The notes under the pieces: model-generated
What the model was told of the DNA's origin: nothing
Seen by the model: the letters and a program-made list of their open reading frames with translations, nothing else
Database searches by the model: none
Assembly (NCBI GenBank): GCA_900316965.1
Contig: ONEY01000001.1
Coordinates: forward strand, 1 to 64,000
Length of the DNA stretch: 64,000 nt
Origin: an uncultured Bacteroidales bacterium
Lineage (GTDB): Bacteria; Bacteroidota; Bacteroidia; Bacteroidales; P3
Reading direction: 5' to 3'
Translations under genes and position numbers: made by a program
Part shown: in pieces, positions 45,913 through 55,894 of the stretch
Layout: each line of letters opens with the position of its first letter
How positions within the stretch are numbered: position 1 is the stretch's first letter

Positions 45913-47746
45913 CATTGTAGCGTTTGCGCGCCCTGTCGGCATAAAGGCTGACGGGATAGTCGAGCAACAACTTCTCATAGCACTCTCGAGCGACATCACG
46001 ACGCAATAGCTCCTGCTCGTTGAGCTCTGCACGCATAAACAGGGCGTCGTCGGCAAGGATGTCCTCACCATAATGATCGACAACAAACTTCAACAGAGAG
46101 TCGGCCTCTTGCCACTGCCCTTGCTTCATCTTGATTCGCGCCTTCTGCATAAGTATTTCGTCAAAGAGGGGGTGCGACAAGGTTCTATGGGTTATGTCGT
46201 CGAGTAAAGTCCACGCCGAATCAAGCATTCCTCTATACAACATAAGGTCGGCGGCGGCATAAAGTTCCAACATATCATATGTGCTGTCTTCCTCCATATT
46301 GTCGCTGATGAGCAGCGACAACTGCATGGCATCGTTGGCTATAAGCTTCGATGTCGACGCCCGCAACACATCGAGCTGCGATTTGGCCCATTGGAAATCT
46401 TTGTTATAATAGCTCAACTTTGCGTTTTTGAATTTCGCCAAAGCTCCTATGACATCGTTTTTGTTGGCTTTCTCAACCTGACTATATAGCAGGGATGCAT
46501 CCCATACCTCTCCGGCAAAAAGCATCAAGTCTCCAAGCTCTAACTTGACTTCGCTGACTTCGGAAGGCTTCACGCGAGGCATCTCAATGATGTCGTACAA
46601 CAAATCTGACGCCTTCTGCAAACTGGCGGTATCCGTGGCACTAAAAGAGAGCAGATGGGCATAGTTGCGCATAAGTGGCACTGTCTCAGGCTTCTTACCT
46701 AGTTCTTTGAGGGCGGCTTCATATTCTGCCTTCAAGGTGGATATCAACTTGTTATCCGTGGCATGAGCCTGATTGATACGGGAATACTTGGCGGAAAGCA
46801 ATCCTACACGGCAAGCAAAATAAAGTGGATGGTCGCTACCTTTGGCAACAATATGGCTGTAGGCTTTCTCGGCAATGTCGTAGGCTTCGTTGTTTTGGGC
46901 TATCTGTGCCACTCTCATAACCTGCTGCCCTCCCTGTTCGGGAAATCGGGCATCAACGGCCTTGGCTTGGGTCAAGGCAAAGTCGAAATCTTTTTGCTGC
47001 AGCGAGAACCATATCATCATCTCCAGATAGCTTCTGTTGTCGGGGTGCTGTCGTATGCGACTCACCAGGGTCTGTCGCAAACCTTCCGACAACGCATTGC
47101 CGGAGGTCTCATTCAAGGCTCGCTGCAAGGCTATCTGTATCGACCCTATGCTGCCGGGCGACTTGTCAAGGAGGTTGAAATACTCATCCACCATCTTGTC
47201 GTAAGCACCCGATTTACCATACAATGTAGCCAGCTCCATGACATAGATCACCTGGTTGTTCATCTTCTCTCTGGCCATAAGGTAAGTCTTGATGGCGTAG
47301 TCGCTACGTCCTGCATTCTCGAACGACATGGCCAAATCGCTTACCTGACGCGAGTCGTGACCAACCCTGTCAACGGCCGAGGAATAATATTTTTCACTCT
47401 TTTTCTTGTCCCCTCGCTTGGCATAAAGATTGCCCAAATCTACATACAACGTCAAATCGTTCTGCTGCCTCTTCATGCGTTTCTCTACCAAACGCTCGGC
47501 TTCTTTGTATTGCTGTGTCTCGACATAGCAGCCATAAAGCATCTGATAATAAAACTGGTTTTGTGTGCGCTGATAGAGTGGCTCGTATAATTCTATTGCC
47601 TTGTCGTACTCTCGATTTTGATAATAATACGAAGCCATCTGCTCTGTGTTCTCCTGCGCCGACAGCGAAGCGACTAAGCTATGGCTTGGTACACACACGG
47701 CAGACAAAACAGCAACGGCTACGATAACGAAAAGCTTTCTGATCAC
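45902..47746 (-). CDS. Exported tetratricopeptide-repeat protein
   Basis: A 614-residue protein with a signal peptide (about 1-31, ending LSAQ). At least eight TPR-type helical pairs span most of the length (for example NREYDKAIELYEPLY, QYKEAERLVEKRMK, LYVDLGNLYAKRGDKKKSEKYY, WQEADSLLKFVVDHYGED). A scaffold or assembly role in the periplasm is likely; no partner can be named. GTG at 47746 is preferred as start, because the frame further upstream runs into a strong hairpin. It is the last gene of the phosphohexomutase, SIMPL and TPR series. Confidence 0.75.
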   Translation of the reverse strand: MIRKLFVIVAVAVLSAVCVPSHSLVASLSAQENTEQMASYYYQNREYDKAIELYEPLYQRTQNQFYYQMLYGCYVETQQYKEAERLVEKRMKRQQNDLTLYVDLGNLYAKRGDKKKSEKYYSSAVDRVGHDSRQVSDLAMSFENAGRSDYAIKTYLMAREKMNNQVIYVMELATLYGKSGAYDKMVDEYFNLLDKSPGSIGSIQIALQRALNETSGNALSEGLRQTLVSRIRQHPDNRSYLEMMIWFSLQQKDFDFALTQAKAVDARFPEQGGQQVMRVAQIAQNNEAYDIAEKAYSHIVAKGSDHPLYFACRVGLLSAKYSRINQAHATDNKLISTLKAEYEAALKELGKKPETVPLMRNYAHLLSFSATDTASLQKASDLLYDIIEMPRVKPSEVSEVKLELGDLMLFAGEVWDASLLYSQVEKANKNDVIGALAKFKNAKLSYYNKDFQWAKSQLDVLRASTSKLIANDAMQLSLLISDNMEEDSTYDMLELYAAADLMLYRGMLDSAWTLLDDITHRTLSHPLFDEILMQKARIKMKQGQWQEADSLLKFVVDHYGEDILADDALFMRAELNEQELLRRDVARECYEKLLLDYPVSLYADRARKRYNAMK

Positions 47747-47760
47747 AACGTTATGTATAG

Positions 47761-47798
47761 TAGTGGGGCGCACCTCTTTGATGCGCCCCACTATTTTT
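47761..47798 (+). terminator. Strong hairpin between two minus-strand genes, T-run on the plus side
   Basis: Perfect 12-bp stem (47761-47772 with 47782-47793). The T-run follows on the plus strand only, although both flanking genes are on the minus strand. It may stop antisense transcription into the SIMPL gene. Confidence 0.6.
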
Positions 47799-47811
47799 CA
47801 AAAGGTTATTA

Positions 47812-48519
47812 TTATTTGAGGTAGTATTCCACCGTGGTCACAACACGGACTTTCTTTATTTGTGGTGTGTTCTCATCAAGATCGTCAACCTCAAAATAGC
47901 CCTGCGACGCGGTACGCATCTTGCCTATCTTGCTGTGGCTGTTCTTGGCAAACTCCTCGGCGCTCTCACGGGCCTTATCAAGACTCTCGGCAATCATCGA
48001 CGGCTTGATGTCGTTAAGGCCGTTGTACTCAAAGCTGGCATAGGTGTTGGAGATAATGTCGCTCTTCAACAACTCCCCATCGATAGTGTTCTGCAATTTG
48101 CGCACAATGTCCATCTTGGAGCTGAAAATGCTGATTGTCTGCTGTGCTCTGTAGCGGAATTTAATGTTATTGCTGACATAGTAGTCCTCGTAACGGTCGC
48201 TGAAGTTGGCGGTGTTGTATTTTATCTCTTCATCGCTAATGCCGGCCTTCTTTAAGAGCTCTATTATGATGCGGTCGTTGTTCTCTACCGTGGAGCGAAG
48301 GTCCACAAGCGAGTTACTCTGTGCTGTGTAACTAACACGCAACACAACACGGTCAGCAGGTACTTCACGCTCACAAAGACCTCGCACTGTTACGGTATCG
48401 TCAAACGACTTCAGCGTGCGTACCGTCCACACAAGCATGAGTCCCAACACAAAGGCTGCCAATATCATGCTGGCGCCTAGGATGTAGTTCTTTTTGAACG
48501 GGATTTGACTTCCTTTCAT
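47812..48519 (-). CDS. SIMPL domain (DUF541) membrane-anchored protein
   Basis: A 235-residue protein with one N-terminal transmembrane helix (about 10-30) and an extracytoplasmic SIMPL domain starting TVTVRGLCEREVPADRVVLRV and ending KKVRVVTTVEYYLK. Bacterial members have been linked to oxidative-stress tolerance, but the biochemical role is open. The ATG at 48519 is preferred; an in-frame ATG 12 codons upstream is also possible. It lies 55 nt after the phosphohexomutase gene. Confidence 0.82.
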   Translation of the reverse strand: MKGSQIPFKKNYILGASMILAAFVLGLMLVWTVRTLKSFDDTVTVRGLCEREVPADRVVLRVSYTAQSNSLVDLRSTVENNDRIIIELLKKAGISDEEIKYNTANFSDRYEDYYVSNNIKFRYRAQQTISIFSSKMDIVRKLQNTIDGELLKSDIISNTYASFEYNGLNDIKPSMIAESLDKARESAEEFAKNSHSKIGKMRTASQGYFEVDDLDENTPQIKKVRVVTTVEYYLK

Positions 48520-48574
48520 AATATTTTGTTTTTTTATTGGTTGTTTTTTATCCAAAAATCTATCGACTGACCAG

Positions 48575-50320
48575 TTAAACCAATCCCATCGATTTCTTTA
48601 TGTCTTCTATCTTCTCGTCGAGAGCGGCGTTGGTGGCGTCAAAATCCTCTTTGCTTTTCAGTTCGCCTTTGACGCCAAAATAGAACTTGATCTTGGGCTC
48701 GGTGCCGCTGGGACGCACGGTGACTTTGTTGCCATCGGCAGTAAAGAACTGCAGAACATTGCTGCTGGGAAGGTCTATCTTTTCCACCTCACCAGTCTCC
48801 ATATTCTTGTTCTCAAGGGTCTTGATGTCTCGCAGGCATACCACTTTACTGCCGTTAATTTCTTTGGGCGGATTGGCACGGTAGTCTTTCATCATCTGCT
48901 GTATCTCCTCGGCGCCACTCTTGCCTTTGCGAACAACACTGAGAAGACCCTCTTTGTAAAAACCATACTCTTTGTACAGGTCAACAAGGACATCGAAGAA
49001 GGTCTTGCCTTGCGACGCTGCCCATGCAGCTATCTCGGCAATCATCGAGCATGCTCCCACGGCATCTTTGTCACGTACAAAATCACCTATCATATAGCCA
49101 TAACTCTCTTCTCCACCGCCAATAAAGGTCTCTTTGCCTTCAAGCTCTCTTATCTTGGATCCTATCCATTTGAATCCTGTCAGCACATCATACACTTTCA
49201 CTCCTTGTCTTTTGGCTATGTCTGCAGGCAACTCGCTGGTGACAATAGTTTTGATAATAAATTCCTTGCCAGTCAACTTGCCTTTCTCTTTCCATTCTTT
49301 TAGGAGATAATAGATTATCACGCTCATTGTTTGGTTGCCGTTGAGGAGCATCCACTCTCCGTTGGGTTTCTTTACGGCGACACCAACGCGGTCGGCGTCA
49401 GGGTCAGAGGCAAAGACGATGTCGGCATCTATTTTCTGAGCCAACTCTACGGCCATCTTCATGGCTGCATGCTCCTCGGGATTGGGCGACGGCGTTGTCG
49501 GGAAATTGCCGTCGGGCACAGCCTGCTCTTTGACAACATTGACATTGGTAAAGCCCAACCGCTGCAGCATGGTGGGTATCAACTTTATACCAGTGCCGTG
49601 CAACGGGGTGTAAACTATCTTCAAATCGTGGTGGGCCTTGATACATTCTGGATGAAGTACATTCTTGTCTATCTGCTGCATAAAGGCTTCATCAACCTCG
49701 GCGCCAACAATATGTATTCTCTCCTCACCTCCACTCCATTTCACATCGCTGAGCTGCTTTATCTTCTCCACCTCGTCGATAACATTGGTGTCGTGGGGCG
49801 CTGTCAACTGGCACCCATCGTTCCAATAGGCTTTATAGCCATTATACTCCTTGGGATTGTGCGAGGCTGTCAACATCACACCTGTGTGACAATGAAAGTA
49901 ACGTACAGCGAAACTTAGCTCTGGAGTGGGACGCATATCGTCAAACAGATATACCGTAAAGCCATTGGCAGCAAGCACATTGGCGGTAATCTCGGCAAAC
50001 TCGCGACTGTGGTTGCGACTGTCGTGCGATATGGCGGCACGCAACTCTTTCTCTCCTTCGAAAACTTTCTTTACATAGTTAGCCAGTCCTTGTGTGGCCA
50101 TGGCTACAGTGTAGCGGTTCATGCGGTTGGTGCCGACACCCATAATGCCACGCAATCCTCCTGTGCCAAACTCGAGGCTGCGATAGAAGCTCTCATTCAA
50201 CTCTTCGGGATTCTCTGCTTGCATTCGGCGTATCGCCGCTTTGGTTTCTTCATCATAGGCTCCGTTGAGCCATGTGTTTACATTGGCCACAGTGGTGGCA
50301 TCGAGGGCTATTTGTGACAT
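48575..50320 (-). CDS. Phosphoglucomutase/phosphomannomutase family enzyme
   Basis: A 581-residue alpha-D-phosphohexomutase that interconverts hexose 1- and 6-phosphates for glycan precursor supply. The phosphoserine loop TASHNPKEYNGY has Ser153. The metal loop is ASDPDADRVGV (about 305-315), the sugar-binding loop is GGGEESYGY, and the phosphate-binding loop near the C-terminus is RPSGTEPKIKFY. This long form is typical of PgcA-type phosphoglucomutases; glucose versus mannose preference cannot be read from sequence. Confidence 0.93.
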   Translation of the reverse strand: MSQIALDATTVANVNTWLNGAYDEETKAAIRRMQAENPEELNESFYRSLEFGTGGLRGIMGVGTNRMNRYTVAMATQGLANYVKKVFEGEKELRAAISHDSRNHSREFAEITANVLAANGFTVYLFDDMRPTPELSFAVRYFHCHTGVMLTASHNPKEYNGYKAYWNDGCQLTAPHDTNVIDEVEKIKQLSDVKWSGGEERIHIVGAEVDEAFMQQIDKNVLHPECIKAHHDLKIVYTPLHGTGIKLIPTMLQRLGFTNVNVVKEQAVPDGNFPTTPSPNPEEHAAMKMAVELAQKIDADIVFASDPDADRVGVAVKKPNGEWMLLNGNQTMSVIIYYLLKEWKEKGKLTGKEFIIKTIVTSELPADIAKRQGVKVYDVLTGFKWIGSKIRELEGKETFIGGGEESYGYMIGDFVRDKDAVGACSMIAEIAAWAASQGKTFFDVLVDLYKEYGFYKEGLLSVVRKGKSGAEEIQQMMKDYRANPPKEINGSKVVCLRDIKTLENKNMETGEVEKIDLPSSNVLQFFTADGNKVTVRPSGTEPKIKFYFGVKGELKSKEDFDATNAALDEKIEDIKKSMGLV

Positions 50321-50473
50321 ATATTGTGTTAGGTTTAAATGATTGTTATCAATTTTTTCCAGTCTTGCCTGTCGCTATTTTATTTCACGATAGGCGAAGC
50401 AATCAATTGTAATAAACGTCGGTGTACTATTATTTATTGTTTCTCGAAACAAAAAGTTTTCTTTTGGCTTCGG

Positions 50474-51379
50474 CTACCTCTTAGGCACAACAAAACGTAC
50501 CGCCTTGCCAAGCTGCTCAACTTCGAAGTCCTTGCCTCGCAGCATCTCGCCATCAACACAAAAGTCCATCTCTTTCTCTGCCTCTATCTCTACTCTTCTA
50601 CCTCGCAGGTATACCATCTTTGCCTGCACATCTTTTCTGCTCATATAGGTTCCGTCACGATAAGATCCCAACATACGCGCAAACTCTAGCAATGTCAGCG
50701 GCTTGAAAAGACATACTTCTATAAGACCATCGTTATTTTTCGACAACGGCGAACACTCATAGGCTCCTCCTATATAACGTCCATTACCCATGGTGCACAA
50801 CAGCATCTCTCCTTCATGTATCTTCTCTCCATCCACCTTGACGACACAACTGGTGCGCCGTCCTGTAAACAAGGCCTTTACCACACCTGTAGTGTACGCG
50901 TTCCTCCCTCCTATAATGGGCTTGCGCCTAACCTCATTCATGGCTCTGCATGCAACGGCATCAAAACCAAAATTGCACATGTTCAACGCATAGCGCTTCC
51001 CCACACGCATTACATCAACATCATCCACTCTACCTTCCACGAGCATGCCAAGACTCAAAAAATCTTTTTTGCCACCATAATATTTCACATAGTCATTGCC
51101 ACTGCCGATGGGGAAACTGGTCACCTCGGCATTGTCATGCCCTACGGCGCCTGTTACCACCTCATTCAATGTCCCATCGCCTCCACAAGCATAAAACCGC
51201 AGCTTCGTCTTTGGCATAGCCTCACATAGCGACGCAACATAAGCAGTGGCGTCTCCCGACGACTTAGTAACATATATCTCACTGTTTCTCAATCCATCCA
51301 ATTCCGCAACAGCATCCCTGACAATCTGTTCGCCATTACTCTTCCCTGCACAGGGGTTGACAATAAAAATATGATTCAT
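50474..51379 (-). CDS. Diacylglycerol kinase family lipid kinase (YegS/DgkB-like)
   Basis: A 301-residue soluble lipid kinase. It begins IFIVNPCAGKSNGEQIV and carries the nucleotide-binding ACGGDGTLNEVV near residue 80 and PIGSGNDYVKY soon after. It would phosphorylate diacylglycerol or a related lipid at the inner membrane. ATG 51379 is 18 nt after the -7 element, so the in-frame ATG at 51427 is excluded. Confidence 0.9.
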   Translation of the reverse strand: MNHIFIVNPCAGKSNGEQIVRDAVAELDGLRNSEIYVTKSSGDATAYVASLCEAMPKTKLRFYACGGDGTLNEVVTGAVGHDNAEVTSFPIGSGNDYVKYYGGKKDFLSLGMLVEGRVDDVDVMRVGKRYALNMCNFGFDAVACRAMNEVRRKPIIGGRNAYTTGVVKALFTGRRTSCVVKVDGEKIHEGEMLLCTMGNGRYIGGAYECSPLSKNNDGLIEVCLFKPLTLLEFARMLGSYRDGTYMSRKDVQAKMVYLRGRRVEIEAEKEMDFCVDGEMLRGKDFEVEQLGKAVRFVVPKR

Positions 51380-51397
51380 ATACAAGTTTTGAAAGTG

Positions 51398-51428
51398 CAA
51401 AGATACTAAAAGAAAACAGTTCAACAAA
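51398..51428 (-). promoter_or_regulatory. Consensus promoter for the lipid kinase gene
   Basis: On the minus strand TTTG (51428-51425), a 19-nt spacer and TATCTTTG (51405-51398). Confidence 0.85.
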
Positions 51429-51599
51429 AAATATTTTGTATCATCAATAATAAATATCCTCGAACCTCCGTTTTATATTCATCAAAAAATACGGGTGACT
51501 ACAATCCTTTCAACAATCACTGCAAAGGAATTGTGATTTACCACCTACGCAAACATCAAAGAAACAATAATTCAATATTTTAAATTTTTATTATTCATC

Positions 51600-51917
51600 A
51601 TGAAAAAAATCGCACTTTTCGCTGCCACAATGATGCTCTTCGTCGGCATGGCCATGGCTCAAGCTCCCGCAAAAAAAACCGTTGACAACCAGCCTAAAGC
51701 CACTCCTACCCAGAGTGTAAAGTCCGACAATAAGGATGCACAGAAAAAAAGCTGCGGCAATTGCCCTCACCATCAGCAGTGCGCTGGCAAACAGGCTGCA
51801 ACCAGCCAGAAAGAGGCCAAACCCGAAAGCAAACCTGCATGCCAAAAACAATGCGGCAAAAAGGAAGGCTGCAACCACAACGGCAAAAAAGAGGATCAAA
51901 AGAAAAGCTCCAAATAA
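51600..51917 (+). CDS. Small secreted Lys-rich Cys/His protein
   Basis: A 105-residue exported peptide with a signal peptide of 1-20 (ending MAMAQ). The mature part is about 85 residues with many Lys and two cysteine clusters, CGNCPHHQQC and CQKQCGKKEGCNH. The six Cys and three His arrangement suggests metal binding or a disulphide-knotted peptide. No family is recognised. It is monocistronic and ends at a strong terminator, so it is an independently regulated gene and not a chance frame. Confidence 0.7.
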   Translation: MKKIALFAATMMLFVGMAMAQAPAKKTVDNQPKATPTQSVKSDNKDAQKKSCGNCPHHQQCAGKQAATSQKEAKPESKPACQKQCGKKEGCNHNGKKEDQKKSSK

Positions 51918-51944
51918 ACCACCACAATAGGAGCCTCAAAAGAC

Positions 51945-51980
51945 AAAACACCTGGCAGCAACAATGCTGCCAGTGTTTTT
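51945..51980 (+). terminator. Terminator after the Cys/His peptide gene
   Basis: AAAACA(C)CTGGCAGCA pairs TGCTGCCAGTGTTTT with one bulged C and an ACAA loop, followed by T. The lepA start is about 40 nt further on. Confidence 0.88.
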
Positions 51981-52022
51981 GCGTTTATTAACCACCACAT
52001 CCCCTAACACAATCTCCCCACC

Positions 52023-53810
52023 TTGAAAAACATCCGCAACTTCTGCATCATCGCCCATATCGACCACGGCAAAAGCACTCTCGCCGACCGTCTGCTCGAG
52101 GCCACCAACACCGTTTCTCAACGCGAAATGCAGGACCAAGTCCTCGACGACATGGACCTGGAGAAGGAACGTGGCATTACCATCAAAAGCCATGCCATCC
52201 AAATGAACTACAATCGCGGTGGCGAAAACTACGTCCTTAACCTTATCGATACCCCTGGCCATGTCGACTTCAGCTACGAAGTCAGCCGCTCTATAGCAGC
52301 GTGCGAAGGCGCCCTCCTTGTTGTCGACGCCACTCAAGGCATCCAAGCCCAAACCATAAGCAACCTCTATCTGGCTCTCGAAAACGACCTCGAAATCATC
52401 CCCGTGATGAACAAAATCGACCTCGACAGCGCTATGCCTGAAGAGGTGGCAGACGAAATCATCGACCTTCTGGGTTGCTCCCGCGAAGACATTCTCTCTT
52501 GCAGCGCCAAAACAGGCGTAGGCGTACCCGAAATCCTCAACGCCATCGTCGACCGCGTCCCCGCACCTCAAGGCGACGAGAACGCACCTCTCCAAGCTCT
52601 TGTCTTCGACTCTGTCTTCAACCCCTTCCGCGGCATCATCTCCTATTTCCGCATCGTCAACGGCACCATCAAAACCAACGATTGGGTGAAATTCGTCAGC
52701 ACCGAGAAGGACTACCATGCCGACGAAATAGGTGTGCTCCGCCTCAATATGGAGCCCTGCAAGGAACTTAAAGCAGGCAACGTGGGATACATCATCAGCG
52801 GCATCAAAACCTCTAAAGAGGTCCGCGTGGGCGACACTATCACCCATGTGGAACGACCCTGCGAAAAGGCTATCGACGGATTCGAATCGGTGAAACCTAT
52901 GGTCTTCGCCGGCGTCTATCCCGTCGACACGGACGACTACGAGGAACTCCGCGCCAGCATAGAAAAGCTGCAACTCAACGATGCCTCGCTGACTTTCGAG
53001 CCCGAAAGTTCGCTGGCTCTGGGATTCGGCTTTCGCTGCGGATTCCTAGGCCTATTGCACATGGAAATTGTCCAAGAACGCCTCACTCGCGAATTCAACA
53101 TGGATGTCATCACCACAGTACCCAATGTGCAATACAAGGTGAAACTGACCAACGGCACCGAGATAGATGTCTACAATCCCTCAGGCATGCCGGAACCTAA
53201 CAACATCAGCGAAGTTTACGAACCCTATATCCACGCTCAGATCATCACCAAAGCCGACTATATCGGCCCCGTCATAAAACTCTGCATGGACAAACGCGGC
53301 ATACTGAAAAACCAAAACTACCTCACCACCGATCGCATCGAGATCACCTTCGACCTACCTCTCGGCGAAGTGGTCTTCGACTTCTACGACAAACTGAAAA
53401 GTATATCGAAAGGCTACGCCTCTTTCGACTACTACCTCAACGGCTTTAAACCCTCCAAACTCGTCAAACTGGAGATCCTCCTCAATGGTGATCCTGTTGA
53501 CGCTCTCTCTACTCTTACCTATGTCGACAACGCCTACCCCATCGGCCGTAAGATGTGCGAAAAGTTGAAAGACCTCATACCTCGCCAACAGTTCGACGTG
53601 GCAATCCAAGCCGCCATAGGCAGCAAAATCATCGCCCGCGAAACAGTACGCCAAGTGCGCAAGGATGTTACCGCCAAATGCTACGGAGGCGACATCACAC
53701 GTAAACGTAAACTGCTCGAAAAACAGAAAGAAGGCAAGAAACGTATGCGCCAAGTAGGCAACGTCGAAGTGCCTCAAAGCGCCTTCCTGGCAGTCCTTAA
53801 ACTCGACTAA
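52023..53810 (+). CDS. lepA: Elongation factor 4 (LepA)
   Basis: A ribosome-associated GTPase that promotes initiation and back-translocation under stress. The 595-residue length is standard. G1 is [17 protein letters not shown]3 is DTPGHVDF and G4 is MNKIDLD. The LepA-specific C-terminal domain includes [20 protein letters not shown]. The start codon is TTG at 52023, giving the family N-terminus [17 protein letters not shown]. Confidence 0.98.
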   Translation: MKNIRNFCIIAHIDHGKSTLADRLLEATNTVSQREMQDQVLDDMDLEKERGITIKSHAIQMNYNRGGENYVLNLIDTPGHVDFSYEVSRSIAACEGALLVVDATQGIQAQTISNLYLALENDLEIIPVMNKIDLDSAMPEEVADEIIDLLGCSREDILSCSAKTGVGVPEILNAIVDRVPAPQGDENAPLQALVFDSVFNPFRGIISYFRIVNGTIKTNDWVKFVSTEKDYHADEIGVLRLNMEPCKELKAGNVGYIISGIKTSKEVRVGDTITHVERPCEKAIDGFESVKPMVFAGVYPVDTDDYEELRASIEKLQLNDASLTFEPESSLALGFGFRCGFLGLLHMEIVQERLTREFNMDVITTVPNVQYKVKLTNGTEIDVYNPSGMPEPNNISEVYEPYIHAQIITKADYIGPVIKLCMDKRGILKNQNYLTTDRIEITFDLPLGEVVFDFYDKLKSISKGYASFDYYLNGFKPSKLVKLEILLNGDPVDALSTLTYVDNAYPIGRKMCEKLKDLIPRQQFDVAIQAAIGSKIIARETVRQVRKDVTAKCYGGDITRKRKLLEKQKEGKKRMRQVGNVEVPQSAFLAVLKLD

Positions 53811-53864
53811 TAAAAATATTATAATCTAGTAAGTTCAATAAATCTAGAAACAAAAAAACTACCC

Positions 53865-54407
53865 ATGTCAACCCTACTAACCGCCATTATCATCATTGCC
53901 ACTGCGTTGCTCAGCGTCGCCATAACTGGCATTATTTTCTTTGTCATAGCCAAAACCTATTTCGACAACCAGCAAAAAGCTCAAATGCTTCAGATGAAAA
54001 TCGATGAGCACAAAGAGTCGCTGAAGGTTGTCACCCCCATCCGTCTGCAGGCCTATGAGCGCATGGCGCTATATCTGGAGCGCATCTCACCCAACAGCCT
54101 TATCCTGCGCACCTTCCGTCCTGGTATGGACATCAAGACATTGCAGATTGCAATGACCAAAAGCATCCGCGACGAGTGGGAGCACAACCTCAGCCAACAG
54201 GTCTACCTCACCACAGAGAGCTGGAACCGCATCCGCGAAGCCAAGGAGGAAATGATCAACCTCATCAACGGCAGCGCTGTGAAACTTCCCGCCGACGCCG
54301 ACCCCTCAAGTTTGGCGGGTGCCATCTTCGAGAGCTGCGCCAAAAGCAAAGTACCCACCGACGAAGCCATCGAGTTCATGAAGAACGAGATTCAGGAACG
54401 CTTCTAA
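53865..54407 (+). CDS. Conserved membrane-anchored protein of unknown function
   Basis: A 180-residue protein with one N-terminal transmembrane helix (about 5-29), then a helical cytoplasmic domain beginning FDNQQKAQMLQMKIDEHKES and ending in an amphipathic C-terminus. It resembles a Bacteroidota-wide uncharacterised family (recalled as DUF7935, not checked). It lies 54 nt after lepA on the same strand. A GC-rich hairpin at 54415-54431 follows the stop but has no T-run. Confidence 0.7.
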   Translation: MSTLLTAIIIIATALLSVAITGIIFFVIAKTYFDNQQKAQMLQMKIDEHKESLKVVTPIRLQAYERMALYLERISPNSLILRTFRPGMDIKTLQIAMTKSIRDEWEHNLSQQVYLTTESWNRIREAKEEMINLINGSAVKLPADADPSSLAGAIFESCAKSKVPTDEAIEFMKNEIQERF

Positions 54408-54448
54408 TAGGAACGCGGACGGCTCGTCCGCACTAAGTGGAAATAAAA

Positions 54449-54560
54449 TTATTTTCCAAATATATCGGACACTTTCATTAGTCTGACGGTGTACGTTTTG
54501 CCTCTGGTGGTGGTCAATAGCAAAGGTAGGTGGCATGTAGGGCGGCGAGGAGGGGGTTTG
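54449..54560 (-). pseudogene. Relic of a T9SS type A C-terminal domain
   Basis: The minus strand reads about 30 codons ending TYTVRLMKVSDIFGK and a stop, with no start or upstream coding context. It aligns without gaps to the end of the broken CTD gene at 55895 (HTVRLVKQSDVFSRQ); I count 13 identities in 31 positions. It is the tail of a lost secreted protein. It sits just downstream of the TlpA-like gene but is separated from it by an in-frame-independent stop. Confidence 0.55.
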
Positions 54561-54617
54561 TTGCTCACTTCCTTTTGTTTTTTTTCAGCGGTGTTCGCAG
54601 GCATGCCAAGAGTAGAT

Positions 54618-55841
54618 TTACAGCATCTTCTGTAGCTGTTCCTCGATGGCGGATTCTAGCGTCGGGTGGTAGCCGCGAAAGACTTTGGCAATGTTACCGT
54701 CGCGATCGATAAAAAAGAGGGTTGGAAAGGCGACGATGTGGTAGGTTTGGGAGAGTTGGCGGTCGGAGAAGAGGACTGTGTAAGTGATGCCGCGCTTGGC
54801 AATGAAGTCGGCCATCTCGTCCTTTTCGGGGTTGTCGATGGGGTCAATGCCGAGGAGCACGACACCGCGGTCTTTGTATTTCTCGTGGAGATTCTGCAGG
54901 AACGGCAACGCGGCGCAGCAGGGGGCGCAATGCTTGTAGAAGAAATCGAGGAGGACAATCTTGCCCCTTAGGTCGGCGAGGCGGACGGTGTCGCCGGCGA
55001 GCGTGGGCAGCGCCCAGTCGGGTGCCGGAGTACCCTCGGCGAGGGGTTCAGGCGGCGTATAGGTGACATAGTCTCTTCTTGGAAGATTGGCGGGGATGGC
55101 GTCCAAGGTCAGGCGGGAGGGGTCGAGCACGGTGTCGAAGGCCGTTAGTCGGTATTCTTCGAACTGCGTCATGGTGTCGCCACTCTCCTCGTTGAGGAAA
55201 AACACGTTATACTGTATCGGCAAGTAGTCATGTTTGTCTATCCAGATGCACACCTCGTAAAGCAGGGTGTTGATGCCGAAAACGGTGTCCGGGTCGAAGT
55301 CCGTCTTGCGGTAGCGTGCCAGATGGCAAGGCCGTCCGTCCAGCTCCGCATCCCAAAGCGAGTAGCTGTAGCTGCTGTCGGCCAAATGCTCCTCGTCGGG
55401 AATCGGGTAGCAGCTCTTGTTAGTCAAGGCGGTGTAGAACACGCGGTTGTGCCGTCCGGCAATAATCTTGTCGGCCCATTGGTTGCACGACTGAATGACC
55501 GCTGCGGTGTCGTAAATCCAGACCTGCTCGCGCCCTGTATAGAGTATGTGACCTTTCCAGTTTGCCTCCTCGTCCATCGGCTCGAAGAGCATATTGAAGG
55601 CTTTCCCGTAGATGGTGTCGTCGGGCAACTTGCGGAAGTCGCAGGTGAAGCGCACCATTTCTGAGTCCTTGTCGGACATATACTTCATCTTGTGCTCCAT
55701 CACATAATGCCCTTGCTGGATGGACTGGCATTTCTCACGAGAGAGGCGGAGGACGCTCTTGGCGTCGTCCGAATTGTTGTTTTGTGCTATTGTGCTTCCT
55801 ATGGCCAGCACACAGGCCAGCAGTGCGATTGTTTTCTTCAT
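54618..55841 (-). CDS. Exported TlpA-like thioredoxin-fold protein
   Basis: A 407-residue protein with a signal peptide (1-19, ending STIAQ). About 250 residues of an N-terminal beta-rich domain resemble a lipoprotein-carrier type barrel (YVMEHKMKYMSDKDSEMVRFTCDFRK region). A redoxin domain of about 140 residues follows, with the active site KHCAPCCAALPF and the cis-Pro loop VAFPTLFFID. It would be a periplasmic thiol-disulphide oxidoreductase. The third Cys directly after CAPC is a small oddity. The gene lies between two decayed T9SS CTD sequences. Confidence 0.85.
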   Translation of the reverse strand: MKKTIALLACVLAIGSTIAQNNNSDDAKSVLRLSREKCQSIQQGHYVMEHKMKYMSDKDSEMVRFTCDFRKLPDDTIYGKAFNMLFEPMDEEANWKGHILYTGREQVWIYDTAAVIQSCNQWADKIIAGRHNRVFYTALTNKSCYPIPDEEHLADSSYSYSLWDAELDGRPCHLARYRKTDFDPDTVFGINTLLYEVCIWIDKHDYLPIQYNVFFLNEESGDTMTQFEEYRLTAFDTVLDPSRLTLDAIPANLPRRDYVTYTPPEPLAEGTPAPDWALPTLAGDTVRLADLRGKIVLLDFFYKHCAPCCAALPFLQNLHEKYKDRGVVLLGIDPIDNPEKDEMADFIAKRGITYTVLFSDRQLSQTYHIVAFPTLFFIDRDGNIAKVFRGYHPTLESAIEEQLQKML

Positions 55842-55894
55842 GGTGCTTCGAGTTCTCTTTCTTTATATAACGTAAAAGAAGGCGGAATATTACT

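Noticed and set aside
54415..54431. Terminator after the gene ending at 54407
   Set aside because: A good GC-rich hairpin exists (GCGGACG/CGTCCGC), but no T-run follows, so it is not called a rho-independent terminator.
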